DNA from: Amaurobius ferox
Lineage: Eukaryota; Arthropoda; Arachnida; Araneae; Amaurobiidae
Length of the DNA stretch: 64,000 nt
Direction: 5' to 3'
Assembly (NCBI GenBank): GCA_951213105.1
Contig: OX578145.1
Span: forward strand, 13,274,707 to 13,338,706
Both the position numbers and the translations under genes were made by a program. Positions 48,137 through 61,086 of this stretch are shown here, piece by piece (position 1 is the first letter of the stretch; each line of letters opens with the position of its first letter). Under the pieces are notes generated by a model. It searched no databases. It had not been told where the DNA came from and saw nothing but the letters and a program-made list of their open reading frames with translations.

Positions 48137-49039
48137 TACAGCAGCAAACACGATAACTCAAATTGAAAGAATGGAAAACGTTGGTACGAATCGACTTTCA
48201 GAGAAGTTGGAGCAAGAAAAGCCCGGCAACAGGGGTGGTCTTAGGAAATGCGGAGCCCTATTGGAAGTATAATTTGCCGGATCCTAGTATATGTACTGAA
48301 ATTTTTACATCAATTTATTTGATTTATTTTTTATGTACTGAATTTTTGGTATGTCATTACTTTGATGGCAGATACGAGGGGAAGTGTGATAGCGCAGGTC
48401 TTGGAGTCAGAATATGTTTTTATGATATCGTATATCTCAAAATATTGTAATTACTGTAAGACCAGAAATTGATCTCACACTTTGGTGAGACAGCTTTATG
48501 CCGTTTATTTATTATGTTCAAAACGGCAAACAATACTGCCAGGCTAGATGGCGCCGAGTTTTACGACACGTGAACCCAAAAAGCCACAAAATCATAAATT
48601 TAGGAGCGCCAAGACAAGGGGGGGGGGCGAGCTGGCCCTTACGAGAATGTGAACCATGCCATTGGATAAAGGTTATCCAATCGAAAAGGGTGCTTGTTCA
48701 CTATCAATCCTACAAATGAAAGCAAGGGGGAAAATGACACCCCCGAGAAAAGGAGAACCACAACCTGTTACCTAACAAGAACACTGGTCGAGACTTGTGC
48801 TAATACTCGGGCGGCATTATGACTTGTGCAGATACTACAGAGATGACTTGATATACTAAGAGAATGAAATAAGTGCGGGAGTGCGCGCCATGGGTACAAA
48901 GTCGATATTACGAGTCGGTGAAAGAATACTTCCGAGTTATTTCGGTGATATGTTCGGCGAATGGCGGGGCGGCGACAAAGTCCAAGACAGTCTTGAAGGT
49001 ACGTGTTCATCAATAATCAAAGGTCGTAGACACATTTTA
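48137..49039. other. Unannotated stretch
   Basis: A G9 run is near 48620. A donor-like AAGGTACGT at 48996 and the later CTTTACAGG in repeat E resemble splice signals but no coding exon is supported. Nothing else recognised. Confidence 0.4.
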
Positions 49040-49335
49040 AGTAATTTTATTCATACTGGTCTCACATGTCTCACATGTTTTCCTGCCAAAACTAATAATT
49101 AATTGTGTAATGAATTAATAAGTGCTTATGTTGTTAATAAATGTTTTATTGTTAAAGTTCAAATGGAGTAATCAATTTAGTAACATATTAATTAATATTC
49201 CTTTACAGGACTCGCGCGAAAAGTAAATAATTGGAGGGTTTATAGCGGCAAAATAAGCAATATACAATTTAATAATAAGTCCAATAATACGAGATTTTAC
49301 GGCCATGTTAAGATATGATAGGTTAATGATAATTA
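49040..49335 (+). repeat. Dispersed repeat E, copy 2
   Basis: Partner of 14030-14312, with the same ordered blocks (TACTGGTCTCACATG, TATGTTGTTAATAAATG, TTAATTAATATTC, TTTACAGG). Substantial divergence between the copies. Confidence 0.55.
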
Positions 49336-49576
49336 ATCAAAAAGAGGTGCCACAATTACTTTTCCCAAATCTAACTTGAATACACTGGAAGTTGGGTGTT
49401 TTGACGTGAATGATATCTATGCTTGGGGTATCTGTGGAGTGTTACGAGAAATTTAGATGCGATATCTTTGAACCTAATGGTTAAAAATGTAAATATTTTT
49501 TTTTTCTTTTGCAAAAGTAGAATCCAAATTATGAATATATAATTTTTTTTAAATATTTTAACATTTTGGAGATTTT
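49336..49576. other. Unannotated short stretch
   Basis: AT-rich spacer between repeat E and the C array. Confidence 0.5.
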
Positions 49577-50236
49577 ACTTTCCCTACAATACATGATAGT
49601 GTATAGAGAAAGTATTAAAATCATGTCGAAAATCGCAACTCGAGTTTTCGACGGATCTACACGTTTTGGGACCTTTAAATTACCAAACAGCTGTTTTTAC
49701 TGTGACGTGACGTGTGTGTGTGTCTATCTAAGCAATGTATGTATCCACTCAGACTCAAAACCTACTGGACCCATTTCCCGGTACCATTGTAGGTAAGTGA
49801 CTTGTGTGTGACCCTGGTGATGATTAGATTTTGGCATGATTCGAGAAAAAAGTACCTGCCATATTTACAAAATGGCCCACAAAAATCGTCAAAAACTAAA
49901 ATAAAAGACTACGTATGTTAAAATGTATACATCAATTGCTTATTTTATAAGTAATTTTTGACGATGAAAATAATAAGATCAAACCCCATTACTCTATAAC
50001 TAGCTGTTCTGGTGATACTTTAATTTTTTCGTAATTTTACTACGCCGTCCTTAAAATTACGCCCCATTACACAATGAAAACAAAAAGTGAATTAAAAGTA
50101 TAAATTCAGTAATATATTTAAATAATTATGAGTGTTACATTGGGCAAATATACTCAATTTAATGAATTACTGAAGAAATACAGAGAAAATAAATTTGAAT
50201 CCGCAGGGAAAGTCATGTGCTGTCCACATCAGAATT
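49577..50236 (-). mobile_element. Family C element, array copy 1
   Basis: The terminal hairpin ACTTTCCCTACAATACATG...AGAGAAAGTA lies at the low coordinate. It is followed by TCGCAACTCGAGTTTTCGAC, related to the same place in family A, a short GT/CT tract, TGTATGTATCCACTC and the C body, to the 5' end with GGGAAAGTCATGTGCTG. No coding sequence. Confidence 0.85.
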
Positions 50237-50238
50237 TT

Positions 50239-51080
50239 ACTTTCTCTGCAATACATGGTAATGCATAGGAAAAGCATTGGAATCATATCGATAATCGCAA
50301 CTCGAGTTTTGTACAGATCTACACGTTTTGGTACCTCCAGTACACGAAAAAACAATTTTTAGAGTAACGTAGATGTGTGTCTCTGTTTGTCTGTCTGTCT
50401 GTGCAATGTATGTAGCCACTCTAACTAAAAAACTAATGGACAAAATTTCAAAAAATTTTATAGGCATTTTACTGGTGGGTAACTCTGGTGCTGATTAGAT
50501 TTTGGTACAATTTGAAATAAAAGAACCTGCTTCTTTTTTTGCACAACGGTCCCTAAAAATCACATATATCTACTCTAGCTAAAAAACAAACTGACCAAAG
50601 TTCACAACATTTGGTAAATAAGTCATTTGTGGGTTACCCTGGGACTGATTAGATTTTGGTACGATTCGGAAAAAAGAAACCTGCTTTTTTGCAAAAATTA
50701 TTAAAAGCTAAAATAAAAGACAAAGTATGCTCAGATGTATCAATTAAATGATAGTTTTGTCAGCAATTTTTGACGACAGAAAATAATACCAACCCCATTA
50801 ACCTAGGACTATCCGTTCTTGCAATATTTAATTATTTTGCATTTTTGCTAAGCCTGATTTAAAAATTCTTCCAGTTACCAAATAAAAACGCAAATTGAAT
50901 TAAAAGTGTGCATTCAGTGTCATTTCAAAGAATTATGTGCAATAAAACTCAATTTAATGCAATTAAATTTAATGTAATTATTTACTGCAATCAAACTCAA
51001 TTTTATTGAAATATTAAAGAAAAAAAGAGAAAATGAATTGGAGTCTGTAGGGACAGTCATGTGCCGCTCACATCAGATTT
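50239..51080 (-). mobile_element. Family C element, array copy 2
   Basis: Follows copy 1 directly; same structure, with a GTCTGTCTGTCTGTGC tract at about 50388. Internal partial duplication of the ACTCTAGCTAAAAAAC part makes it longer. Confidence 0.85.
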
Positions 51081-51082
51081 TT

Positions 51083-51882
51083 ACTTTCCTTGTAATACAT
51101 GGTAATGTATAGGGAAAGTATCGGAATCATACCCGAAATCGGAACTCAAGTTTTCGATGGATCTACACGTTTTGAAACCCAGAGAACACGCACACACTAT
51201 TTTTAGCTTGACGTCTGTGTTTGCGTCTGCATGTGCAATGTATGTATCCACTCTAACTGGAAAATGAATTTACCAAATTTCATAAAAATTGGTAGGTAAA
51301 TTTCTTGCGGATGATCCTGGTGCTCATTAGATTTCGGTATAATTTCGGTTAAAAGAACCCAGTTCTTGAGAAATGGTCTGTAAAAATTGTATATATCTAC
51401 TCTAGTTAAAAAACTAATTTGCAAAATTTCACGAAATTTTGTAGATAAATAACTTATCTAGGATAAGTAACATATCTATTATGTGGGATACCCTGATGCT
51501 GATTAGATTTTTGTACGATTTGGAAAAGAAGAACCTGCCATTCTTACGCAATAGCCCCCCCAAATCATCGCTAAAATCTATCTACGCATGCTGAAATGTG
51601 TCAGTTAAATGTTTCTGTAATACGCAATTTTTGACTAGGAAAAGAATAAGACCAACCCCATTACTAAAAAGACTAACCGTTCTCTGGATATTTTAGTTAG
51701 CATATTCGTTACGCCGCTTTTGAAAAATGTCCGGTTACCAAATAAAAACAAAAATTGAATTAAAAGTGCACAATGAGTGTTATTTTGTGCAATTAAACTC
51801 AATTTAATGAATTATTAAAGAAATAAAGAGAAAACGAGTTTGAGTCTGTAGGGAAAGTCGATTGCTGCCCACATCAGATTTT
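51083..51882 (-). mobile_element. Family C element, array copy 3
   Basis: Third head-to-tail copy; begins ACTTTCCTTGTAATACATGG and ends GCTGCCCACATCAGA. It abuts the hairpin end of a family B element without spacer. Confidence 0.85.
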
Positions 51883-51884
51883 TT

Positions 51885-53040
51885 AACACTTTACAACATA
51901 GTTGAAAAGTGTTTATGACTTTGTTCATTCTGTTTGTCTGTCTGTCCGTCAGCATGATAACTGCCGTAAAAGTGACTTTATCAAAATGAAATTTTAGTAT
52001 GTTGTTCAGACGGTCTGTAGGACTATGGGAATATAAATGAATAATATCACCCAATTAGTTTTGGATTGAACCCGGGTTGAAAGAATGAAATACATTAAAC
52101 CCTAAGGGACCCAATTTTTCAAACATTTTTTAAGCGAATTTAAAATTCACAAATTGCTTCGAAAGTTTTAGGAAATACTCAAATTATCACGTAAAATATA
52201 TATAAAAAAAATTCAGAAAAATATATTCAGCAGTTTTTTAAATAAAAGTTAAAATAATAATTACACTCATTATATGAAGAGACCACGTGACTATTATATG
52301 AAGTGATCATGTGATCTACTTTAAAATAGATCCATACATCTTGTGTCAAAATCGTGATTTTTAAAATTCTTTTTAATTTATATTTAGTGTTGTGTCCGTC
52401 CTAAAACCGCTTTATTTCTGCTTAATTTCTGTGCATCAATGTTCTGAAACAACGCAATTACTATATTTTCATTTTAAATGATCCTCCAACTTTGATTATT
52501 TCTACAACGAAGCCTAATTTTCACTTATGGATTGTAAACACATCAAGCTGTAAGATGAGTTGTATAAGAATTGCTGAATTTCTTTAACGCAAAATTATTT
52601 AACTCTGGAGTCTGCAATATAGTTGATATGAATGAAACAGTCATTAATTTTAAATAGAAAACATACGATTTTGTAGCAGACTTTTTTGGTGATGTTTTAA
52701 GCACAGAGTTAAATTACTTTTACCTCCGTGGTTTTAAGTTTGTAAGTAAAATAAATTATTGTAGTATTGTGATGAATGAATGAAGTTTATGAAGGAAATT
52801 TTTACTGTTTTTTCATAGAGAGCCAGGCGATTTATCATTTCGATGACGTCATTTGAATAAAGTTCATTTTCTTTCGATGAAGTTTACAAATATAATAAAT
52901 TATTGTAATATTATGATCATTTTAAACATATGTATTACTTCTCAATGTATCGCATTTTAGAGATATTTAAATTAAATTGCATTTGGGTTGTAAAGTGTTT
53001 CATAATCAATGCTTTATGCATGATTGATCTTTCTTGTTTA
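51885..53040 (+). mobile_element. Family B element, copy 5, near full length
   Basis: Starts with the terminal hairpin AACACTTTACAAC-ATA-GTTGAAAAGTGTT, continues with CTGTTTGTCTGTCTGTCCGT, and follows the family to GCATGATTGATCTTTCTTG. This copy preserves the uninterrupted site that the Tigger element hit in copy 4. Confidence 0.85.
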
Positions 53041-54859
53041 AATATAGAGAGATAGTTTTTGCGTTACGAAGCAAAGAATCTCGAGAAACAAGGAATTTGC
53101 CAAGCAGAGGTGGTAGCGCTCTCCACTTGCTTTTAATATAGCGATTATAATGTTTAAACTCTTAAATAAAAATATATTCCATCTTTACTATCTCTGCACT
53201 GAACACTTTTTTATGAATCACGTTTTTCAAACAAACAAAAAATACGTACTCGCTTTCCAAATAAGCCTGTGCTAAATATTCTGCATTATGCTAACTATTC
53301 GTTTCACCATCTTTTTAAAAGTTTTAAATAAGTGTCCGCTTAGCGTGTGCATTAGCAGCTAAGCGATTGCGCCTCAAATAAGCATTTCAATACGCATACA
53401 TCCACTGCACGCGCATGCGTATGAGACGTAAAATTGATGAGTGGTGATTGTGAGTATAGGATCAGCTGAAAAGGAAGTTGAATATAGCAGTAAAAATTGC
53501 ATATTTATTGCATCAATAGGGGCTGAGATAGTTGTGAACGTAGTTTTGAGGTTGAGTGGTCTATATCCCAAATTATAGAGGTCAGGATGCTAAATACTAA
53601 ATTCTTATTATATTACATTGCCTTGCATTGCATAACCCACGTCAGCCCTCTCACCCGTGAGTTTAGAGCAATAAAATGGCAGGCGAGACCGTTATCTTCA
53701 AACAAGGGAAGCAGAGCGAGCCAACAATAATTAAAATAAAAATCTGATATGGGCAGCACATGACTTTCTCTACAGATGTATGGTAAAATATTCTACCACT
53801 TGTATGGTAAATTACCACTTGTATGGTAATGCCGCTAAAATTACCACTTATACGGTAAAAAATCTAAGTCACATCTTAAAATCAGGAAATTTGAAAAATC
53901 TACAAATTTTATCTTATTTATACTTCGAAATTATCTAAAAAATTGTTCTTGCAAGTTCTTTTTGAATCTGCAGATGGTTAAAAGATGATTCTTTAGGTAG
54001 TTTGATTCCTTCAATAAAGAATCTAGCGATTTTTTTAAATTTTCGAATGGTCTTTGAAGATCTCAACATATTTAGCTGTCATAAGTACGCGGGATTCTAG
54101 GGTAAAAATCAGCGTATTTTTCAACGTATTGAAAATCAAAAAGGTATTGTTGTGGGGCTCTTTTTGAAACTTTTTGTAATAAACTATTTTATTTGTTTTT
54201 AAATTTTCAAATGCACTTTTTCAATTCTTAGATCATCACTGTACTTAAAAAAACCCCGCGAGATTTTATTTTCAAACCGTGAATGTTTTGCAATTTGCCC
54301 AAGTGTCAACGTTGTAAATCGATGTATATACTCAATTAGTTACCCCTTTAAGGTCTGACGTGTCTCAGTATAGATAGCTATTTAAATATTTTCATTCTGG
54401 AAGCATTTAATACCGAAGGATTTTTTGAGAGAATGGGGTCAGTATTTACTTCACATGCTGCAAAATTTTGAACCCCCCATAAAAAATGCTACACAAAAAT
54501 ATTACTATTAAAAACAACAAAAATATGTGCCCTATCAAGTTTACCAACAGGCACATTTTTATTCGAACAGAACATACTGAAAGCAAAATAAAATTTCAAA
54601 CTTTCCCAGAAAGTTGTCGATATCTACGAAGAAGTGTGAACGACAGAACGAACCACTTTTTCCACGCAAACATGGATTGAAAACTGTCGACTGCAATTTA
54701 TACTTTTCCGTGGTGGACGAAAGGAACTTGTTCTTTTTATGCACTGCTTGAACACTGTAAATTCCTGGGAGTGAAATAGAAGATTTTATTTTACTGCGTG
54801 ACGAGATTTTTAAACTTTCTGAGGATTTTTATGTCAATAACTTTCTATGATAATTTAAG
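53041..54859. other. Unannotated stretch
   Basis: An A/C-type 5' end in plus orientation (AAATCTGATATGGGCAGCAC at 53740) is followed by a short tandem (ACCACTTGTATGGTAA, about 53797-53855). The remaining sequence is unassigned. Short frames such as 54486-54680 have no known domain. Confidence 0.5.
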
Positions 54860-55895
54860 AGCATATGACTTGCTCTGTATAATGCAATGAATCGACCGCT
54901 TTTCGTAGTGAAGAAAGGATGTATAAGAGTTACGGCACAATGATTTTAATGTTGAAGTGTATATTTGACGTTTTTCTGGATGACAACATGTAAAAACATT
55001 TCGATGAACCAAACTTATATTTCAAGCCACTCTAAAGTGACAGTTATCAATATAGATAGCATCCGCAATAAGCAACATACCCTATATATTAAGTATTTTA
55101 ATAATTAATTAATCGATTTGGCATCATTTTCGTTAATTCGTCATTTTGGCAATTTTAACTGCAATCTGGGGGAAAATATTACCAAATGGTGATATTTCGC
55201 TAAATGAGTAGTCAAGTTTGCCAAATTTATTGTCAAGTATTACAGACAAATGAAGATAAAAGCATTTCTTATATATAAATGACTGTTAAAGAAGTGTTAG
55301 ATAACAAAATAAGAAATTTTTACACGAAAATATCTTTTCTCGTGAATGGAACGAACTAGATCCACGAGAATGATGTTATCGCAAAATATTATATATAAAA
55401 AGTAAACAGATTTCAAAATAGTTATTAGATTTTTTAAATTTTAAGTGGATGTTATTATGAATTTTTTGGAAAAAATACAATATCTCTAGAACGGTTCAAA
55501 GAACGAGAACGTTAAAGTTTGTGTCAATCGTTTTCTAATAAAAAATACATAAAAATGATTATATACGTAACATTATTGAACGTTCTGATTTTTCGATGAA
55601 TTTTTTCAAAACTTATTCGAAAATATGGAGATTTTCTGAATATTTGAAAATCAATAGGTTTCTAGTATTCACCGATTGCAATTTTTGTTTCAAATTTCGC
55701 CAAAATGTTCTATTCGTTAGTGAGATGTCGTCTTAACGCAGACACACGCCCCCCCCCCCCCCCCCCACACACGCATAAATTGCCACGAAACGATTGATTC
55801 GAGTTCAGTAATGCATGAAACCTGCGCTTCCGTCGAAAAATTGAATTGTCACAATACATTTCCTTTACATTATATTATGCATGTTGGGAAAGTAA
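54860..55895 (+). mobile_element. Family A' element, divergent full-length copy
   Basis: Starts with a variant of the A 5' end (GAGCATATGACTTGCTCTGT) and ends with the hairpin CACAATACATTTCCTTTACA ... GGGAAAGTAAA. The order of blocks is that of family A, but substitution is heavy; a C19 tract replaces most of the CA tract at 55747. It matches the interrupted copy at 30601. Confidence 0.7.
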
Positions 55896-56194
55896 ACTGG
55901 AAATGTAGAAGTCTGTGGCTATTAGTATTGAATAAATTACATTTGCTTTAATACAAACACCAGTAAAGATGGTGATTTGAAATTTTATATGAAACTAAAA
56001 GAAATACTGTTATTATTGAAATAAATAAATTAAAGTTCTGCGTGCCTTAATTTATTTACACAATGATTGATATCAATTTTTGTGATAGGAATTTTTAATA
56101 GTAATTTAGAGAAATAGTAAATCTGGTTAACGGTGCATTTGGTGAACGGCATTTAAAAAGAATAAATTTGTATTGGCCGTTACATGATTAACAA
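55896..56194. other. Unannotated spacer
   Basis: AT-rich, nothing recognised. Confidence 0.5.
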
Positions 56195-56953
56195 ATATGA
56201 TGTGGGCAGCACATGACTTTCCTTATAAAATGCAATGTATTTACTACTTTTGCAGTAAAAACAAATAGTCTATTCTTATAGTAGATATTTTTTTCCAAGA
56301 TATTGAATTTTCGTTAAATAGTCGTTATTTTCATTGATTTAGCGTCATTTTTATCCATTTAGCGAGATTTTCTTGGTAACATTTAAAAAAGTCGCCACGC
56401 TGACGACATTCCGCAAAATTCGTCGCCAAAATCTCGCCAAGCATTATGGACGGAGAAATAATTTATCCTTATAGCAGACTATTGGCGTTCAAATACAAAA
56501 GTATTACAAAAGTATACAAAAGTATCTTTTTTCATGAATGGAACGAGCTAGATCCACGAGAATGATGTCACCAAATTTATCGCATGATATTACATATGAA
56601 AGGTGAACATGTTTTTCAATAGGAAATATTTTTTTTATTTTATATAATGTTTTGATAATTTTTTTGAATAATGGGTAATATTTCGAGAACGGTTCATGCT
56701 AGCGTTTTAAAATTTATGTTAATCATTTTCTAATGAAAAATTATATAAGAAATGTCTATTTGCGTAACTTTATTACAGGTTTTGAGTTTTTGATGAATTT
56801 TTCAAAATGTCACTCGAAAATTTAGGGAGGTTCTGAACACTCGATTGCGTATAAAAACAATAGGCTTCCAGTATTCCTGGATTGTAATTTTTGTACCAAA
56901 TTTCGTTCGAATCGGTCCATTCGTTCGTCAGTTATCGTCTCCACAGACTCACT

Positions 56954-57018
<65 letters not shown>

Positions 57019-57172
57019 CACACACACAAAGACACACACACATCACCTCAAAAATGTTCGATTCGTGATCAGGGGTGCTTCAAACGTGCTCTCCCGTCGA
57101 AAAATCGAATTCGAATTTTCGACCCAGTCACAATATTTTCCTTATACATTATATATATATAAGGAAATTAAT
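56195..57172 (+). mobile_element. Family A element, copy 8, full length
   Basis: 5' end with TATGATGTGGGCAGCACATG (one base changed from TCTGATG), internal blocks in order, a CA tract of about 70 bp (56954-57042) and a 3' hairpin with ATATAAGGAAATTAAT. Confidence 0.85.
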
Positions 57173-59004
57173 AAGCATTTCACAAACTATATTTTGTACA
57201 ATCATAAGTTTTTAAATAACTGGATATGGTTGACCGTATAACAGGTAACTAAGCATTCACTTAACAGTATTTTGAATACAGTTATAACTTTTACTGAGCA
57301 TTTACCATATCTGGTTGATCTGCACTTAGTTTCTGCATACAGTCTGACTTAGTCTTCTTGTATATATCGTCGTATATATTTCCAAATTTATCATCACAAC
57401 AATCAAGTTTGAATTATAATTTTGGACAGGACTGCAATCACCGTTACGACTTGCAATGAGAAAGTGCCATTATTATTTACGATCTTCGATAATAATCATG
57501 ACAGAATTTCAATAGTTTTAATAATTTGGACTCTTCAACTGCTCAAAAATAAATAGCAGGGGGACATTTTGGTATACATTATAACATTTTGTATATTATT
57601 AGATACACAGGGTTGAATAATAAGAAATATTTTGGAGTTTTTACAATGTTATAAATAAAATGATATATTTAGTTTATATTAAATTTACATTTTTTAAATA
57701 AATTTTATAAATTTTAATATCGTTATCAATATTACTATATCTTTAATTCATTTCAATTATTTTTATTTATTAATTTACTCATTTATTTCAATTAAATTAC
57801 ATTACAAAGTGCAGCATAAAATATACGTTTTTAACACATATTGTAAACATTCTAAGAACTTGCAAAATTATTCTTTGCTATATAGTATGTTTTTCGATTT
57901 TTTTATCTTCACTTTATGGCTCACTTAATCATATTTATTGATGCTGAAAATATACTGACCATTATGCATGTTAATGAGTCGCAGTTTCTGGTGAGGGAGG
58001 AATTAGTTTGAGTTTGCTTTTGATTAACAGCACATTAATGCCCCAAAGCGCAGTGAAATAGGTTACAAAAGTAAAATTAATTGATTTCTTGGATGTTTGG
58101 GCAATGGTGAAGAAAAAACAAAAAACGGTGTATCTTGAATGGAATTTATGCCTCAGAGGTTAATTTCGAACTATTTAGTGTTGCTATTTAGTAAATGTTA
58201 TTTAGTGCTAAGAATGATAAGCTGCTAGGAATAGGAAATACTGATTTAGACATGTATGTTTTATTCTTCAGATCTTCCTGTGAGTACAGAGGAGTGAGAA
58301 CAGAGTATACTGAGAACATAGGAGATTCGTATACTTCGTTTTAGGAGAATTAAGTTAAATATTTTAATAGAATGTTTTGAATAATCATTTCATTTAGAAT
58401 ACTATAGAAATTTATACATCAGAGTGAATTTTAAGTTTATTTATATTATATATTTCGTACGAAGAACGGGTACATTGCTAGTGTGGGTTAAAAACATAAA
58501 AATCAATAAAATGTGATTTTTCGTAGGGATACAATTTACATAGCATAGTTTGTATAAATTATGCTATGATTATTACTATTTAGAGTCACCAGATTTTAAA
58601 GATTCGTGCAAAAATCTAATTAGCACATGGGTAACCCTGTATTCTAGGGTTCTCAGAATGTATAAATCCATTGAAAATTTAAATTAATATCTTCGACTCT
58701 ATTACAATAATTTCGAGCTTTTGGCTAATTCGCCTGGAAGCGAATTTCTGATTTTCATGGTTTTATTTAAAACTAGAAATAGTACTCGGCGGTGCCCGAT
58801 ATTTAAAGCTGTGATTAATTGAATTCATTCACTACGTTTTTTAAAAGGTTTAGTCGCCCGCTACGCGAGCACATGCTTAAATTACGAAACACACGCGAGT
58901 ACATGCTCGTCCTAAATAAGTACAGAGTCACACCTTAGACTGCTGCTCGAGTGCGCCATATGCCTTGGTCATGTCGCTGGGCACATCGAATGCTACGCCC
59001 TAAC
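57173..59004. other. Unannotated AT-rich stretch
   Basis: No gene or recognised element over about 1.8 kb. This is the longest quiet region of the window. Confidence 0.55.
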
Positions 59005-59430
59005 ATGACTGTGCATTACGCTCTAAATAAGAATAAGGTCTTTTAATATGTTCTAAATAAGCTCTCTTAATATGCCCTAAATAAACTCTTTTGATACGTC
59101 ATAAATAAGCTCTTTTGATACACCCTAAACAAGCCGCTAAAATAATAAACGGCTTCTCACTTTGCTGCTCATGCCCTCGAGTGAGTCGGGCGGCCTGGGC
59201 TTACCACACCCCAAATAAGCTCTTTTAATAAACCCTAAATAAACGCTTTTGATACATCCTAAACTCTTTAGATACACTCTAAATAAACTCTTGATACGCC
59301 GTAAATATGCTCTTTTGATACACCCTAAATAATCTCTTTTGATACACCCTAAATAATCTCTTTTGATACACCCTAAATAAGCTCTTCTGATGCGCCATAA
59401 ATAAACTCCCTTGATTAGTCCCCAAAACGC
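59005..59430 (+). repeat. Degenerate 24-bp minisatellite
   Basis: Unit close to ACACCCTAAATAAGCTCTTT then TGAT, about 14 copies with frequent indels, interrupted near 59130-59215. The interruption contains GAGTCGGGCGGCCTGGGCTT, resembling the SINE tail, possibly a tail-only SINE insertion. Confidence 0.85.
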
Positions 59431-60068
59431 CTTTCACCCTTTGTGTGGATGTATTGCGTTTTAAAAATGTTTTTTTGATACATCCTATACGAGCTCCTTA
59501 GATTAAAAACAACAGAATACTTTCTAAATCAAAATTTTTGCAAATTCTGATAATATTTTAAAATTCTAGCACCATCTCGTAATCCAAATAAACCCCTAAG
59601 TAGATGGCGCCAGTTTTCGCTGATGACGTCGCATCGAAAAGCCAGCCTTCCTATAACGTTCCAGATTCATGCTTCATGATGGACATTCTTGACTCCGCCT
59701 CAAAACAAGGATGGGAGAGAATCTGTTTTATCAGTCATCTCGCCTGTACGCTGCTGAAATTCTGAGGGATGTATGAGACTTTATATAAACATACATAATT
59801 AATGAACGGAATACAGCAGAAATATCATTTTTAGGTTGGACCAGTGTTTAATATTTAAATAAACATCTGGGAAATTCTAAAGAAGGGATTGTCAATCAAT
59901 ATTTTTTTTTATATCGCAATTTTAAATTCCGGTACGTCTTTAAAACAATAAAAGTATATATTTTTAAAAAATCATGAAAATAAGCTTATTGATAGTACGG
60001 ATATCATTTAAAGTTTATTTGATAAGTAATTCTTTGATATTAATGGCGGTTACACGTCAAATCCTCAA
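59431..60068. other. Unannotated stretch
   Basis: Nothing recognised. Confidence 0.5.
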
Positions 60069-60815
60069 ATCGATTTACTTATATAACAGAATGGCAAATC
60101 AATAGATTACAAAAGTCATTGTATTAAAAACATACTTCAAACGTACGTACAATCTTTAAAAAAGCCAGAGCGCTTTCGGCTATCATCATACCCTTCCTCA
60201 GTGGCGTTAAAATAAGAAAAATTGCCAACATGCTTAAATACAATCCACTACCGACAAGCTGAATTTGCATGTCCTAAAATTGACATTACCACAAAACATA
60301 CTTTATGCTTTCATACACTAGATTTAAAATTACAAAATCAAGAAAACATATTGTCATAAGTCAGTTTAAACATCAATATACAAAATTAAATTTTATAAAT
60401 TAAAGGTAACTTTGTAAAGGTTAAGTTATAGTTGGCGACTCGTTCCCGATTCCATGCGAATCAAACCTTTACAAAGTTAGCTTTAATTTATAAAATTTAA
60501 TTTTGTATATTGATGTTTAAACTGGCTATTGACAATATGTTTTCTTGATTTTGTAATTTTTGTAATTTACAAATCTGGTGTATGGATGCGTAATGTATGT
60601 TTTGTGGTGATGTCAATTTTAGAATATGCAAATTCATGCAAATTGCCGGTAGTACATTGCATTTAAGCATGTTGACAATTTTTTTTATTTTAATGCCACT
60701 GAGAAAGGATTAAACGCTTTGGCTTTTTTAAAGATTGTATGAACGTCTGAAGGATGTTTTCAATAAAATGAATTTTGTGATCTATTGATTTGTCATTCTG
60801 TTATATAAATCGATT
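60069..60815. repeat. Long inverted repeat (foldback), arms about 350 bp, loop about 40 bp
   Basis: The left arm (60069-60422) and the right arm (60464-60815) are inverted copies, meeting at GTAACTTTGTAAAGGTT and AACCTTTACAAAGTTAGC. The loop (60423-60463) is richer in GC. Similarity is high near the loop and lower outward. In the left arm, minus strand, CCACTGAGGAAGG ... GCCGAAAGCGC is a phrase common near Penelope-like elements in my experience; in the right arm it is shortened. An inverted pair of pLTRs is one explanation. Confidence 0.85.
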
Positions 60816-61008
60816 AATTCTTTGATCTTTCCGATGGTGTCAAAAGGGAAACATCATGATATTATTTTCAGTCGTTATAGAAAATATTTGTGTGAAAATC
60901 GTGAGTTAAATAGTAGCGAAACATAAAATAACTGAAACACTAATTCGAATTTAAAAAAAATCTCGTCGTGAGTATCTTCCAGAGTCCTAAAGTATTTAAG
61001 TAATATAT

Positions 61009-61086
<78 letters not shown>

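Noticed and set aside
48540..48600. An LTR retrotransposon primer-binding site suggested by TGGCGCCGAG
   Set aside because: No flanking LTR pair, polypurine tract or gag-pol sequence is visible, and a similar GATGGCGCC occurs at 59603 without context.
48996..49210. Possible spliced exon pair with AAGGTACGT donor and CTTTACAGG acceptor
   Set aside because: The acceptor lies in dispersed repeat E and neither side has a supported coding frame.
60174..60201. A functional hammerhead ribozyme in the foldback
   Set aside because: CTGAGGA and GAAA are present, but stem II would have about two pairs and stem I is not convincing, so it is kept only as a weak note.
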